Shown here: positions 1 to 7,675 of the stretch, one piece after another
Layout of the letters: each line of letters opens with the position of its first letter
Numbering within the stretch: the first letter of the stretch is position 1
Source: a virus
Direction: 5' to 3' (one strand)
IMG/VR virus record: IMGVR_UViG_3300031524_000747
Coordinates: 1 to 23,428 of that record
Length of the DNA: 23,428 nt
Program-made: the position numbers and the translations under genes
The notes under the pieces: model-generated
Database searches by the model: none
Seen by the model: the letters and a program-made list of their open reading frames with translations, nothing else
Told to the model about the DNA's origin: nothing

Positions 1-81
1 GATCAGGGTTGATGGATCGAGGGAACGGGCAAGGAAGGTGGAAAGGGTGTTCCAATTCTCACCTAACCCGCTGATTGAAAA

Positions 82-126
82 TGGTGCCAGGGGCGGGGAT
101 CGAACCCGCGGCCAAAGGCTTATGAG
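82..126 (-). other. 3' fragment of tRNA-Met(CAT), candidate phage attachment site
   Basis: Read on the minus strand, the segment gives an anticodon loop CTCATAA (anticodon CAT), the 3' anticodon stem, a variable loop, a T arm with 5-bp stem GCGGG/CCCGC around TTCGATC, an acceptor 3' strand CCCTGGC, a discriminator A and an encoded CCA. The bases that should form the 5' anticodon stem (just right of 126) do not pair with GCCTT, and no D arm follows. The tRNA is therefore cut at the anticodon loop. A duplicated tRNA 3' end is the classic crossover site of tyrosine-integrase phages, and an excisionase-like gene lies 180 bp away. I infer att core identity of up to 45 bp, with the intact tRNA expected at the opposite prophage end. 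Confidence 0.75.
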
Positions 127-250
127 GGCGATTTGCCGATGTCGATGCATTTCATGGGCTTCCGTGGGTTGCCGTCCCAGAGGGAGAACGCCCCCGGAAG
201 GCCGCCAGCGGTGTTCACGGGCTGCATGGATTACACCCGTTTTAGGGCAA

Positions 251-277
251 GGTGGTATAACGGGGGTGGTATAACGG
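251..277 (+). repeat. two 13-bp direct repeats between att and the excisionase-like gene
   Basis: GGTGGTATAACGG occurs at 251-263 and again at 265-277, a period of 14 bp. The pair sits between the tRNA/att fragment and the excisionase-like gene. That is where arm-type integrase sites or excisionase sites lie in temperate phages, so such a role is a reasonable inference, but nothing here proves binding. A promoter role is possible because each copy contains TATAAC. Confidence 0.5.
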
Positions 278-307
278 CGGTGCCGGTTGACCCAGGTGCT
301 GTAACGT

Positions 308-529
308 ATGGAACCAATGAAAACGGCCGCCGCTCAGAAACTGGACATCTTCCCGCTGCTCATCAGCGTGGCCGAGGCCGCCCGCCTGCTCAGCGTATCA
401 CGTGGGCAGGTTTACAAATGGGTCGAGTCCGGCGTGCTTCCGCGCATCCCCGAAGCGGTCTCGACCCGGGTGCTGATCCCCAGGCTCTCCGTCATTCATT
501 TCGTTGCAACAGCATCGAAGGCGGCCTAG
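308..529 (+). CDS. excisionase-like helix-turn-helix DNA-binding protein
   Basis: This 73-aa protein carries one MerR/excisionase-type helix-turn-helix (HTH_17 style). The pattern is LISVAEAARLLSVSRGQVYK followed by WVESGVLP, with the recognition helix around residues 30-40 and a basic wing ending in IPRLSVIHFV. Length and domain fit recombination directionality factors, small proteins that bend att DNA and push integrase towards excision. The neighbouring tRNA 3' fragment and the 13-bp repeats support that role. The start at 308 is chosen because GTTGACCC lies 14 bases upstream, as at many starts here; an ATG at 317 would give 70 aa. No integrase is in the window, so a transcriptional regulator remains possible. 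Confidence 0.6.
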   Translation: MEPMKTAAAQKLDIFPLLISVAEAARLLSVSRGQVYKWVESGVLPRIPEAVSTRVLIPRLSVIHFVATASKAA

Positions 530-601
530 CTAGTCGGGCAGTAACTCCCGCCCTTGAGCCGCGAGGCTCATGTCCCCCCGGGGATAATGGCACTCACAAA
601 C

Positions 602-622
602 GCCGCCGGCACCCCCGGCGGC
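602..622 (+). terminator. GC-rich hairpin after the excisionase-like gene
   Basis: GCCGCCGG at 602-609 and CCGGCGGC at 615-622 form a perfect 8-bp stem with a 5-base loop, followed by CTCTAATCTGT rather than a clean T run. It lies 73 bases after the stop of the excisionase-like gene and 16 bases before the next start. It may be a weak terminator or an RNA structure between the two genes. Confidence 0.4.
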
Positions 623-637
623 TCTAATCTGTCGTCC

Positions 638-859
638 ATGAAGCTGCGCCACATTCTCACCGCTCTTTCCCGGCTGAACCTTTCCAAGGCGGCCCGGGAT
701 GCGGCAGCATTGAAGGCCGAATTCCGCCGGGAGGATGAGGCGCTTTATCGCCAACGGCGAGGAGCGGAGGTCTTGGCGGACAGAAAACGATCCCTAGGTG
801 GTTCGCTCAACGCCCGCGCTGAGGTCCTCACCATCAATGGCGTTAGGGTGAAAAAGTGA
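638..859 (+). CDS. small protein of unknown function
   Basis: This is a 73-aa charged protein starting MKLRHILTALSRLNLSKAAR, predicted mostly helical with many Arg, Lys and Glu and no membrane segment. I do not recognise a family. The frame has high G/C at third codon positions, as expected of a real gene in this genome. It ends directly against the stop codon of the convergent metallophosphoesterase gene (stops at 857-859 and 860-862), a tight tail-to-tail arrangement without a visible terminator. I prefer the ATG at 638 because the in-frame upstream extension reads through the hairpin at 602-622. Earlier ATGs at 554 and 590 are possible. Confidence 0.45.
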   Translation: MKLRHILTALSRLNLSKAARDAAALKAEFRREDEALYRQRRGAEVLADRKRSLGGSLNARAEVLTINGVRVKK

Positions 860-2215
860 CTACGCCGCCGGGGTCTTAGGAGCGAATGTCCAATCCCCGC
901 CGCGATCGGCGAGCTGAACGACGAGCTGGCCTGATCCGTCCGGCCAGATGAGCGCCGAGGCGGGCAGCCAAGTCGATGGGCCGCGATTGTAGGGGAGCCT
1001 TAGTTTCGTGGTCGTCCCGACGACAATGAGACCCCTGAAGACCTGGGGCGAGTGAGTGTGGCCAACGACGGCGTGCCCGGCCGCCGCTTCGATTGATCGG
1101 ATACCTGCCCCGCCCCCGTTTATCCCTAGGTCCCCGTGCTGGCCCAGCTCCCAACCACCGACCCGGAGGGATTCGTCCCGGGCGAGGAACTGGACCGCCT
1201 CAAGTTTGGCATGGTTGCGCCTCAGGCCAACCGCGAGCGGGTCCTTGCCATCGACGGCCGCAGCCGCGAGGTCGAGTGCGATCCGGTAGTTCTCCGCGTC
1301 GTCCACGAAGCGGGCGGACTCAAGATACCGGGCGAGCCACTCGTCATGATTCGACTTGGCGACAAAGACCTTCCCGTCCGCCGGCATCGAGCGGCAAAGT
1401 TCAGCGACCTCGTCGGCGCACGCTTCCAGCTCTTTCTCTAGCCCAAGACGGCCTTTATCAGCAGCTATGGCCCGGCTCACACCCTTCCCAGCTTCGTGGT
1501 GGGAAATCGAGTGTCCGTTGAAAATGTCATGGAGCACCAATTTTTTGGGCCGGTACTCGCGCATCATCGCGAGGACGCTGGCCCGTGCGACCGGGTCTGT
1601 GTCGCCCGCGTGCCAGTCCCCGGGGATGATCGCCTCGGCGCGGACCTTCTCGAAGACCGCCTTGCCCTTTTGGAGCGTCACCATCGTCCCCAGGTCCGTG
1701 AACCCCCGGGTCGTTTTCTTGTATCGGATGTGCCGCGCATGGAAAAGGTGGCCGTCGGTCTCGACTACGACGGCACCGATCACGTGGTCCTCCGTCCCGA
1801 TGTCCCCCACCCGCGTGTCCGAGTAGTCGGGCTCCGTGCAAGCTCCCGTCGTATAGAGGACCTTTGGCAGGCCGACGATGCAGGCGGCACCCCGGAAGAA
1901 CTGTTTTGGCGACGGGATCACCGCCGAGCGCCCGAACTGAATGAAGCGCGAGAGGCCCGTGAGTGGATCGATCTGGGAGGCCCGGAGCCGGAAGACCCTC
2001 AAGTCGAGGGTTTCGCAGAGCGGACGATCAGTGGCCGCGACGGTGTACTTTCGTTGCAGGCTGCGGGCGATCCTTTCGTCCCGCCGGGCGCCTGGGATCG
2101 GGCAGATGATAATCTCGGCGCTGATGCGCTTGGCGTAGGCGTCGAGGCAGGTTAGGAAGCCCTTGCTGGGCGGGGCTCCGGTTGCGGCGGCCGTGACAAG
2201 GTAACGTGTTACCAT
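860..2215 (-). CDS. calcineurin-like metallophosphoesterase, resembling phage T5 A1 protein
   Basis: This 451-aa protein has the ordered metal-binding motifs of calcineurin-like phosphoesterases: GDWHAG (about residue 199), HDIFNGHSISHH (229), SNHDEW in place of GNHD (288), GQHGD (358) and GHTHSP (385). The size, the C-terminal position of the domain after a roughly 190-residue N-terminal region, and the phage setting recall T5 A1. A1 takes part in degradation of host DNA early in T5 infection; the substrate here is unknown. It is the last gene of the leftward block, an unusual place for a host-takeover enzyme. I take the ATG at 2215, where ACTGACGC lies 13 bases upstream; a GTG at 2221 would add two residues. 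The enzyme family is firm, the A1 comparison moderate. Confidence 0.75.
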   Translation of the reverse strand: MVTRYLVTAAATGAPPSKGFLTCLDAYAKRISAEIIICPIPGARRDERIARSLQRKYTVAATDRPLCETLDLRVFRLRASQIDPLTGLSRFIQFGRSAVIPSPKQFFRGAACIVGLPKVLYTTGACTEPDYSDTRVGDIGTEDHVIGAVVVETDGHLFHARHIRYKKTTRGFTDLGTMVTLQKGKAVFEKVRAEAIIPGDWHAGDTDPVARASVLAMMREYRPKKLVLHDIFNGHSISHHEAGKGVSRAIAADKGRLGLEKELEACADEVAELCRSMPADGKVFVAKSNHDEWLARYLESARFVDDAENYRIALDLAAAAVDGKDPLAVGLRRNHAKLEAVQFLARDESLRVGGWELGQHGDLGINGGGAGIRSIEAAAGHAVVGHTHSPQVFRGLIVVGTTTKLRLPYNRGPSTWLPASALIWPDGSGQLVVQLADRGGDWTFAPKTPAA

Positions 2216-2235
2216 GCTCACGGCTTGCGCGTCAG

Positions 2236-2508
2236 TTAGCGCTTCGATTCGAGCGCCCGGATTCGGGTCTCATGATCCGCGAGTTGCTTGTTCTGCTCGG
2301 TCATGAGGACAATCGCCTTTTCGATGCCGTCGAGTCGGGAATCGACCTTGTCGGTCTCGACCCTTCGCGCGACATCCGTGGCGGTCTTGTCCGCTTCGTA
2401 CCGCTCAAGCGATACGAAGCTGTGGTTCAGGAAATATAGACCAGCGATCATGATGGCGGTGAGCCACCAGCGTAGCATGTCTCCGTACTTGTTGAGGAAG
2501 GCGTTCAC
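2236..2508 (-). CDS. membrane-anchored coiled-coil protein, possible lysis accessory
   Basis: This 90-aa protein has one hydrophobic segment near residues 14-30 (WWLTAIMIAGLYFLNHSF) followed by a charged C-terminal half, about 35-90, with heptad-like spacing ending in HETRIRALESKR. The start is a GTG at 2508 with AAAGG about 11 bases upstream. It is one of three consecutive N-terminally anchored coiled-coil proteins downstream of the tail fibre, where many phages keep holin and spanin genes. The topology would suit a holin accessory or inner-membrane spanin, but no outer-membrane partner or endolysin is recognised. Function is inferred from position only. Confidence 0.55.
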   Translation of the reverse strand: MNAFLNKYGDMLRWWLTAIMIAGLYFLNHSFVSLERYEADKTATDVARRVETDKVDSRLDGIEKAIVLMTEQNKQLADHETRIRALESKR

Positions 2509-2541
2509 GTGTGCGGACGCCTTTCGGCGGCTCGGCAGAGG

Positions 2542-2748
2542 TTAGACCTTCTTGACCTCGGCGACCACGTCGGCCTTCACGGCGGCGACTTCGGCAGTGG
2601 CGTCGGACTTGACGGCCGCGACGGCCTTCGTTTCGAGGGCGGCGACCTTGCTCTTCAGGGCCGCGACTTCAGCCGCGATCTTGGAGTGGAGCAAGTACGT
2701 TGCGAGGCAGGAACCGACGACGATAGCGAGAACGATGAGGAGGTGCAT
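2542..2748 (-). CDS. short membrane-anchored Ala/Lys-rich coiled-coil protein
   Basis: This 68-aa protein has an N-terminal hydrophobic segment (residues 2-20) and a helical tail rich in Ala, Lys, Val and Glu, built of repeating AEVAALKSKVAALETK-like units. I do not recognise a family. It has no clear Shine-Dalgarno; the 25 bases before the ATG are A/C-rich. A TGACGCC copy lies further upstream, after the stop of the 311-aa gene. The tail resembles the periplasmic helix of small inner-membrane spanins and Lpp-like proteins, but it lacks a lipobox Cys at a signal-peptide cleavage site. A lysis or envelope role is inferred from position. Confidence 0.5.
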   Translation of the reverse strand: MHLLIVLAIVVGSCLATYLLHSKIAAEVAALKSKVAALETKAVAAVKSDATAEVAAVKADVVAEVKKV

Positions 2749-2804
2749 TTTGTGTTGGGTGTTTATTTCGTGGCTTCTAACAGAATAACGGCGTCAGCCT
2801 GGGG

Positions 2805-3740
2805 TTACTGGCGCAGGGTTTGAGAAACGACGGCCTTGATCGCGGTCTCCGACTTTGCGTCGCCGGAGAACCACTCGTGCTCTTTCGCTTCCATTTCCTC
2901 GGCCGTGTGCGAGATCCCGGCCACAACCTTGCCCTTGGCCCACGTGTAAAGGGCGCAGGCGTCGGCAAGGGTCTTCTTCGCCCCGAGGAACTTGATTGAG
3001 AGGACGACGACGAGCGCGACGGCGAACACGCTGAACCAGCCGGCGGCCGCGAATCTCTGTCGCCATTTCTCGGAGTCGTCTGCCCACGCTTTCTGTGCGT
3101 TCGCGAGGGTCGTCGCGGACTTGGCATAGATCGTGAGTTGCTTCGTGCTCGCCGTGAGCTGCGTCTCTTTGACGAGCAACGCCGCGTCCGCGGATTTGGC
3201 GTGGTCCGTCACCGCCGCAATCGTTGCCGCCTGAGCGGCGGTCGAGGTTACTAGGTCGGCTATCTTAGCGTCTCTAGCGGCGATGCCGTCCTTATCCTCC
3301 GCGTGGACCGCGAGCATCGAATCCCAAAGGGCCTTCTGCGAGGGGGTGAGTTGTTTGCCGATCGCTGCCCAGGTGACCTCATTGGCCTCAAGCGCGAGCC
3401 GGACGTTGGCCGAAGGGTTGACCTCGCGCGAGAGCGCGGCTTGCGTAGCGTAGGAACCGCCGGCGGCAGCTGCCTCGTTCTTGGCAATGGCGGCCAACTC
3501 GTCCTTGTGAGACTGCACGGCATCGGCGGCCGCTTTGGCGGCCGCCTGAGCGCTCGCATCGACCTGCACGGCCTGGGTCTGTGTCTGGACGACAGCCGCA
3601 GCCGTCTTGTCCGCAACTTTCTTGTTACGGCCCGGCTCGAAGACCTTGTAGCCCTCGTAAAGGGCTCCGCCCGCGAGGACGATGACAAGGTAAGGAACGA
3701 GGGCGGCTAGGGCAATGAAGCCACGCGCGGATCGATTCAT
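2805..3740 (-). CDS. two-pass membrane protein with long helical middle, unknown
   Basis: This 311-aa protein has a hydrophobic segment at about residues 9-31, a long Ala/Lys/Asp-rich helical region (about 45-235), a second hydrophobic segment at about 237-257 (FSVFAVALVVVLSIKFLGA) and a short polar tail. This suggests both ends on one side of the membrane and a large coiled-coil domain on the other. I do not recognise the family. GTTGACCC lies 13 bases before the ATG and GGGGGG about 5 bases before it. It follows the tail fibre and precedes the two shorter anchored proteins, so it could belong to a lysis or superinfection-exclusion group; neither role is shown. Confidence 0.55.
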   Translation of the reverse strand: MNRSARGFIALAALVPYLVIVLAGGALYEGYKVFEPGRNKKVADKTAAAVVQTQTQAVQVDASAQAAAKAAADAVQSHKDELAAIAKNEAAAAGGSYATQAALSREVNPSANVRLALEANEVTWAAIGKQLTPSQKALWDSMLAVHAEDKDGIAARDAKIADLVTSTAAQAATIAAVTDHAKSADAALLVKETQLTASTKQLTIYAKSATTLANAQKAWADDSEKWRQRFAAAGWFSVFAVALVVVLSIKFLGAKKTLADACALYTWAKGKVVAGISHTAEEMEAKEHEWFSGDAKSETAIKAVVSQTLRQ

Positions 3741-3765
3741 GCCAACCCCCCGGGGGTCAACCGGC

Positions 3766-6678
3766 CTAGAAGAGCGAGGATTGGACGGCGATCGCGTTGC
3801 CCGAGGTGGTCACGCCGGAAACCGCCGTGGTTGCGTTGGTCTCGCATCCCGGCCCGATGTAGGCCGTCGCCCCGGTGGACGAATAGAGCGCGTTGCCAGC
3901 GGAGCCACAGATCAGCTCGGGCACCTGCACGATCGTCTTGCCGGGCGCGCCCGAAAAATATATGCAGACAGGGTTGCCGCCGGCGCCACCCCCTGGGTTG
4001 TGTATGCGCGCGCCGCGTAGAATCACGCTACCGGCGTTATATCCAGAGATTTGGACAGCTGGGCCCGTGTTGTAGCTCGTCCCCGCTTTAATGCTTCGAA
4101 AATTCACCTGGGTAACTTCCCCAGCAACAGCCGAAGGCGTGACTTGGAGACCACAGTAGGTGGCCGGCCCGGAGACGTAGGCGCAGTGGAAGTCCCCCAA
4201 GTCGATGCTCCAAGGGCCATACCCCACCGCGCCAATGATGATTCCCTCGTTTCCATAGAGCTTGGCGATCTTGAGCGAGTCCGTGCTAAATATGCTATCC
4301 CAGTAGAGGTGCCAGATTCCATGGGGCATCGCGCTGTTTATGACGCCCATATCCAGATCGATTCGGGCATGGTTGGCGGACGAGATTCTGATAAAGCCGC
4401 CGGAGGACGCGAGAGCCGAGAGATTGTCATAGTATGACTTTTGCCGGTACGAAAGGCTTGAAGCCGCACCCTCACCGTAGCTGTAAATCATCGTGAACGC
4501 AGGGCCAGCTGTGGCAGGGTCAGAAACGTAAATTACATTCCCAAAATCAATCACGGTGTCGATGCCATGGGTAGGCGTGAGCGAACCTGCGCTTCCATAA
4601 AGCCCCCAGCCAGTGGCTACGGTTGAATTGCCGATGATCTGTACGTCCTTCGCGCGGATAATTAGGGATGATTGGGCCGTGTCCGCATCGTTAACTAACG
4701 CGAACATGTTCGTGTTTCCGCTGCCGGATGTAGATGTGGCGTCCAAGACGAGTTGCAGCGCCGCGACATCGATCTGTCCGCGCGCGCCATTGAAGGTGCA
4801 TGCCCAGAATGGTGTCGGCGCGCCGCCGGGGAGGTAGAAGTCCAGCCGTAGCGTGCCAGCCCCAGTAATTGCCCAGCTGGTCGCAGACGCCGCTATGCAG
4901 CCACTTGAGGTACCTTTGATGATGAGAGTCGCTCCCTCAGCAATCACAAGGTGCAGGTTGTTCACCGATAGGAGCGCCGCGCCTGACGCCGGGGTCTCCG
5001 TGTATGTCGAACCCGACATCAGGACGATCGTTTGCCCGGCCGAGGACGCCGCGACGGCCGCGTGCAAGGTCGCGAACGGCTTTGCAAGGTTGTTGGCAGC
5101 GCCGGTCGAGTCGTTGCCATTCACTCCGTCCACGATGGTCGTATTGATCGCGACCGTGGAGCTGCCGCCACCCCCGCCGCCACCTGTAGCCGAGATTTTC
5201 CCTGAGCCATCGATCGTGATTGAGGTCCCATCGACCTTGACGACCCCGAGGACGCTTGCCGTCGCAACGGGGACTTCGATGTTCCCCGCCCCGTCGATCG
5301 TGAGATTGCCGGCAACCGGGACCTTTACGACACCCACGGTCGTTGCCGTGGCGTCGGCCACAGACCCGGCGGTGACGCCAGCAATGGCGGCAGTCAGTGC
5401 GGCGGTCGTAGCAAGGGGAGCGATGGCGGTCGCGATCTCAGCAGCAACAGCCGTCGAGCTAGCCAGGGGGGCCACGGCAGCGGCGATAGCCGACGTGACG
5501 GCAGCGGAGCTGGCCAGCGGGGCAACTGCGGTCGCAATCGCGGCAGTAACAGCCGAAGACGCGGCGAGCGGGGCAACTGCCGCAGCAATGGCGGCCGTGA
5601 CGGCAGCGGAGCTGGCCAGCGGGGCAACAGCAGCCGCAAGGGCCGCCGTGGTCGCACCGGTTGAGGAGATGACCCCACCAGAGGTGACCGTGATCGTGGA
5701 CCCGTCCGGCTTGACGCCGCCGAGGGCGGCCGTGGTCGCTGCCGGGAGCGCGTAAGTCCCGGCCGTCACGCCGGCAATCGCGGAGGCCAACGCGGCGGAC
5801 GTGGCAAGGGGCGCCACCGCAGCGGCAAGAGCCGCCGAAGTCGCCAGAGGCGCGATGGCTGCCGCAAGCGCGGCGGGGGTCGAGAACATCGACACCGCCT
5901 CAGAAAGGGAAATGTAGGTACTGCCCGCCGGCGCGGTGACAAGGGCCGTCTCGTCGATGAGTGCCGCAACGACCGGGAGCTGGGCCTGGGCAAACGTGCG
6001 AACGCCGATTGCCGGGCCGCTCACGCGAATCGCGAGCGTGACGGTCACATCCGGATCGTCGCCAAGCATGTCGTAGAGTCCGGCGGTCGCCGTGACGAGC
6101 GAACCCTGCCAGCCGGTCCCGACTGCGGTGAAGGTGTCCGTGTAACTCACCGGGATCGTGGCAACCCTGAGCATTTGAATCTGAGGAACGCCCGTCGCCG
6201 CCTCACGGGTGGTCACGCAGGTGACAGCCGAGGCCGGGAAGAGGTCGCTGGAATCGCCCGTGATCGCCGGGAGGTCCGTCGAGAGCAGTGTGCCAGCTCC
6301 AACGATCTGCCAGGGGCCGCCGGCCGGGCCGGTGACCAGACAGTTTCCTGCGCCGATTCCCGCGATGGCCTGAAGAACCGCCTGCACCTGGGCAGCCGTT
6401 GCGTTTGCCGGGAGCGGCGTTCCCGCTGTGCCGCCAGCCGAAAGGGTGAACGTGCCGTCGCTAGGCCGCGCATTGGCGATGCCTAGGGCCGCTTCGATCA
6501 CGTAGCCGGACGCGCCGGACCACGAGCACACGCCGTTTTGGTCGCAAAAGACGAGATTCAACGCGAGCGCATCGCCCAGCGGAATCTGCCCGAGCTTCAC
6601 ATACTCAGAGGTGCTCGGGGCAAAGAGAAACGGCGACGAAATGTCGCTAGCGGTCGTATCGATATAGAGCGTGCGCAT
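3766..6678 (-). CDS. tail fibre / receptor-binding protein with beta-helix C-terminus
   Basis: This 970-aa protein reads as a trimeric fibre. Residues about 1-45 may anchor it to the tail. Residues 55-130 form a beta-rich domain of the GTFTLSAGGT...GAGNCLVTGPAGGPW type. Residues 268-304 and 344-433 are Ala-rich APLA repeats. Between and after them are Gly/Asp-rich fibre segments (LGGVKPDGSTITV and two VGVVKV-like copies). A Gly-only hinge follows at about 499-505. From about 515 a right-handed beta-helix begins with DGVNGNDSTG...KPFATLHAAV, as in tailspikes that bind or cut surface sugars. I choose the ATG at 6678, with GTTGACGC 14 bases upstream; a TTG at 6699 would add seven residues. No separate chaperone is seen. 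Confidence 0.8.
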   Translation of the reverse strand: MRTLYIDTTASDISSPFLFAPSTSEYVKLGQIPLGDALALNLVFCDQNGVCSWSGASGYVIEAALGIANARPSDGTFTLSAGGTAGTPLPANATAAQVQAVLQAIAGIGAGNCLVTGPAGGPWQIVGAGTLLSTDLPAITGDSSDLFPASAVTCVTTREAATGVPQIQMLRVATIPVSYTDTFTAVGTGWQGSLVTATAGLYDMLGDDPDVTVTLAIRVSGPAIGVRTFAQAQLPVVAALIDETALVTAPAGSTYISLSEAVSMFSTPAALAAAIAPLATSAALAAAVAPLATSAALASAIAGVTAGTYALPAATTAALGGVKPDGSTITVTSGGVISSTGATTAALAAAVAPLASSAAVTAAIAAAVAPLAASSAVTAAIATAVAPLASSAAVTSAIAAAVAPLASSTAVAAEIATAIAPLATTAALTAAIAGVTAGSVADATATTVGVVKVPVAGNLTIDGAGNIEVPVATASVLGVVKVDGTSITIDGSGKISATGGGGGGGSSTVAINTTIVDGVNGNDSTGAANNLAKPFATLHAAVAASSAGQTIVLMSGSTYTETPASGAALLSVNNLHLVIAEGATLIIKGTSSGCIAASATSWAITGAGTLRLDFYLPGGAPTPFWACTFNGARGQIDVAALQLVLDATSTSGSGNTNMFALVNDADTAQSSLIIRAKDVQIIGNSTVATGWGLYGSAGSLTPTHGIDTVIDFGNVIYVSDPATAGPAFTMIYSYGEGAASSLSYRQKSYYDNLSALASSGGFIRISSANHARIDLDMGVINSAMPHGIWHLYWDSIFSTDSLKIAKLYGNEGIIIGAVGYGPWSIDLGDFHCAYVSGPATYCGLQVTPSAVAGEVTQVNFRSIKAGTSYNTGPAVQISGYNAGSVILRGARIHNPGGGAGGNPVCIYFSGAPGKTIVQVPELICGSAGNALYSSTGATAYIGPGCETNATTAVSGVTTSGNAIAVQSSLF
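5380..5649 (-). repeat. 17-codon tandem repeats in the fibre gene
   Basis: Five units of 51 bp encode variants of AAAVAPLASSAAVTAAI. Hydrophobic positions are fixed while the small residues drift (SSAAV, ASSAV, SSTAV, TTAAL). The register suggests a rod section of a trimeric fibre whose length could change by recombination between units. Confidence 0.75.
5769..5877 (-). repeat. 13-codon tandem repeats in the fibre gene
   Basis: A second APLA block just before the 17-residue block uses a 39-bp period: two full units like AAAIAPLATSAAL and a third that breaks into the segment AIAGVTAG. The same AIAGVTAG closure ends the 17-residue block, so the two arrays probably arose by duplication followed by a change of unit length. 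Confidence 0.6.
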
Positions 6679-6699
6679 CGGAAATGCGCGGGGCGTCAA

Positions 6700-7098
6700 C
6701 TACCTCTCCCAATACCAAGCGGTCCCGGTCGCTGGGACAGGGATCGAAACTGGAACCCCAGGGACCAGCGTGACCGTCATTGTCGAAATGAGCGTCGCAG
6801 CCGGGGCCGGAGCCCCGTACAATGGGCCGAACGGCCATCCAACCGTGAACGCCCTAAGGCCGAGAGTTATGACGCCGCCAACGGTGTCGCCTGAAACACA
6901 GGAGATTTGCAGGTTCAAAGGTGTGATGCCGCCGACGCCGGAAATTCCAGTCGGCGTAAAAAGGCCAGTCGCCCAACCGCTATGCGACGGATAAAGGGCC
7001 GCGATCGAATAGGAATAGTCCGTCGTATATTCCACCGTCAGCTCAATCGACGCCGGAGGAGTGCCGGTCGCCTTAAAGAATTGCCAGCGGCGGACCAT
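6700..7098 (-). CDS. unknown protein of the tail region
   Basis: This 132-aa protein is rich in Thr, Gly, Pro and Val with few charges, suggesting a beta-sandwich structural protein. It starts MVRRWQFFKATGTPPASIEL and ends TAWYWER. I recognise no family. A clear GGAGG lies 9 bases before the ATG, inside the end of the preceding gene, and the two genes are one base apart, so translation is probably coupled. Its place between the tape measure and the fibre suggests a tail-tip or fibre-attachment part. Confidence 0.55.
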   Translation of the reverse strand: MVRRWQFFKATGTPPASIELTVEYTTDYSYSIAALYPSHSGWATGLFTPTGISGVGGITPLNLQISCVSGDTVGGVITLGLRAFTVGWPFGPLYGAPAPAATLISTMTVTLVPGVPVSIPVPATGTAWYWER

Positions 7099-7099
7099 G

Positions 7100-7675
7100 T
7101 TACTCGGCCTCCGCGGCTTCGATCGCGAACGAAAGATCGGTCGTCCCGGACGTGATCGCGCTCACCGAAATAGGAAGATTGGAGCCGATCGCGAACACCG
7201 CTGGGGTCACGAATGTGAGCGAGGCGAGCGCGGTGCTCGCGGCCAAAGATTGGCCGGCGAGAGTTACAGTGCATCCGCCAGCGGTGCATTTCACCTTTAT
7301 CGAAAGCACCGTGAGTGTCCGAGCCACCAACAGGTCGAGCATGTAGACCTTTGCAGCCGGAGACTCAATCATTCCGGCGATCGTTACGTTCTGTGGCGCG
7401 CCAGAGGTGGCCGGGGCAGCTGTCGCCCCGAGATTGTTGAGGGGGTCCGGCGGAAGCGAAGACGGTTGCTTCTGCGCGTCATCCTGCACCGGGTCCTTTC
7501 CGGGAGAAATTTCGAGTACCGCGGACTTGCCTGTCATGAAGAATCGGCCGCCCACAACGCGAAGGTTGCGGAACGCCTTGACCGTATCGACAACGCCGAT
7601 CCATGCGTCATAGGGCACAAGGATCTTGCGCGCCTTGGGCGACGGGGCGGGCGTGTAATTATCAAACGGTTCCAT
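7100..7675 (-). CDS. unknown protein of the tail region
   Basis: This 191-aa protein has an N-terminal part (1-60) with KARKILVPYDAWIGVVDTVK and FRNLRVVGGRFFMTGKSAVL, a Pro/Gln/Ser-rich linker (60-90) and a Thr/Ala/Val-rich beta-type C-terminus. I do not recognise a family. It overlaps the upstream 286-aa gene by 14 bases. GAGGG lies 9 bases before the ATG, and a TGACG copy sits just before that. Context points to a virion tail protein. Confidence 0.55.
   Translation of the reverse strand: MEPFDNYTPAPSPKARKILVPYDAWIGVVDTVKAFRNLRVVGGRFFMTGKSAVLEISPGKDPVQDDAQKQPSSLPPDPLNNLGATAAPATSGAPQNVTIAGMIESPAAKVYMLDLLVARTLTVLSIKVKCTAGGCTVTLAGQSLAASTALASLTFVTPAVFAIGSNLPISVSAITSGTTDLSFAIEAAEAE

Larger units (their letters stand above)
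1..307. other. prophage end, no protein gene
   Basis: I see no credible gene in the first 307 bases. The stretch holds the tRNA 3' fragment at 82-126 and the paired 13-bp repeats at 251-277, described separately. Bases 1-81 would be host chromosome downstream of the tRNA if this is an integrated prophage, and bases after 126 would be phage. The open frames crossing the stretch are Arg/Pro-rich and read through the tRNA fragment, so I treat them as chance. The GTTGACCC copy at 286-293, 14 bases before the excisionase-like gene, belongs to the recurrent start-site motif reported in the findings. Confidence 0.5.

Noticed and set aside
133-627. Long frames over the prophage end (such as 133-627)
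   Set aside because: They read through the tRNA fragment, the excisionase-like gene in another frame, and are Arg/Pro-rich as expected of shadow frames in GC-rich DNA.
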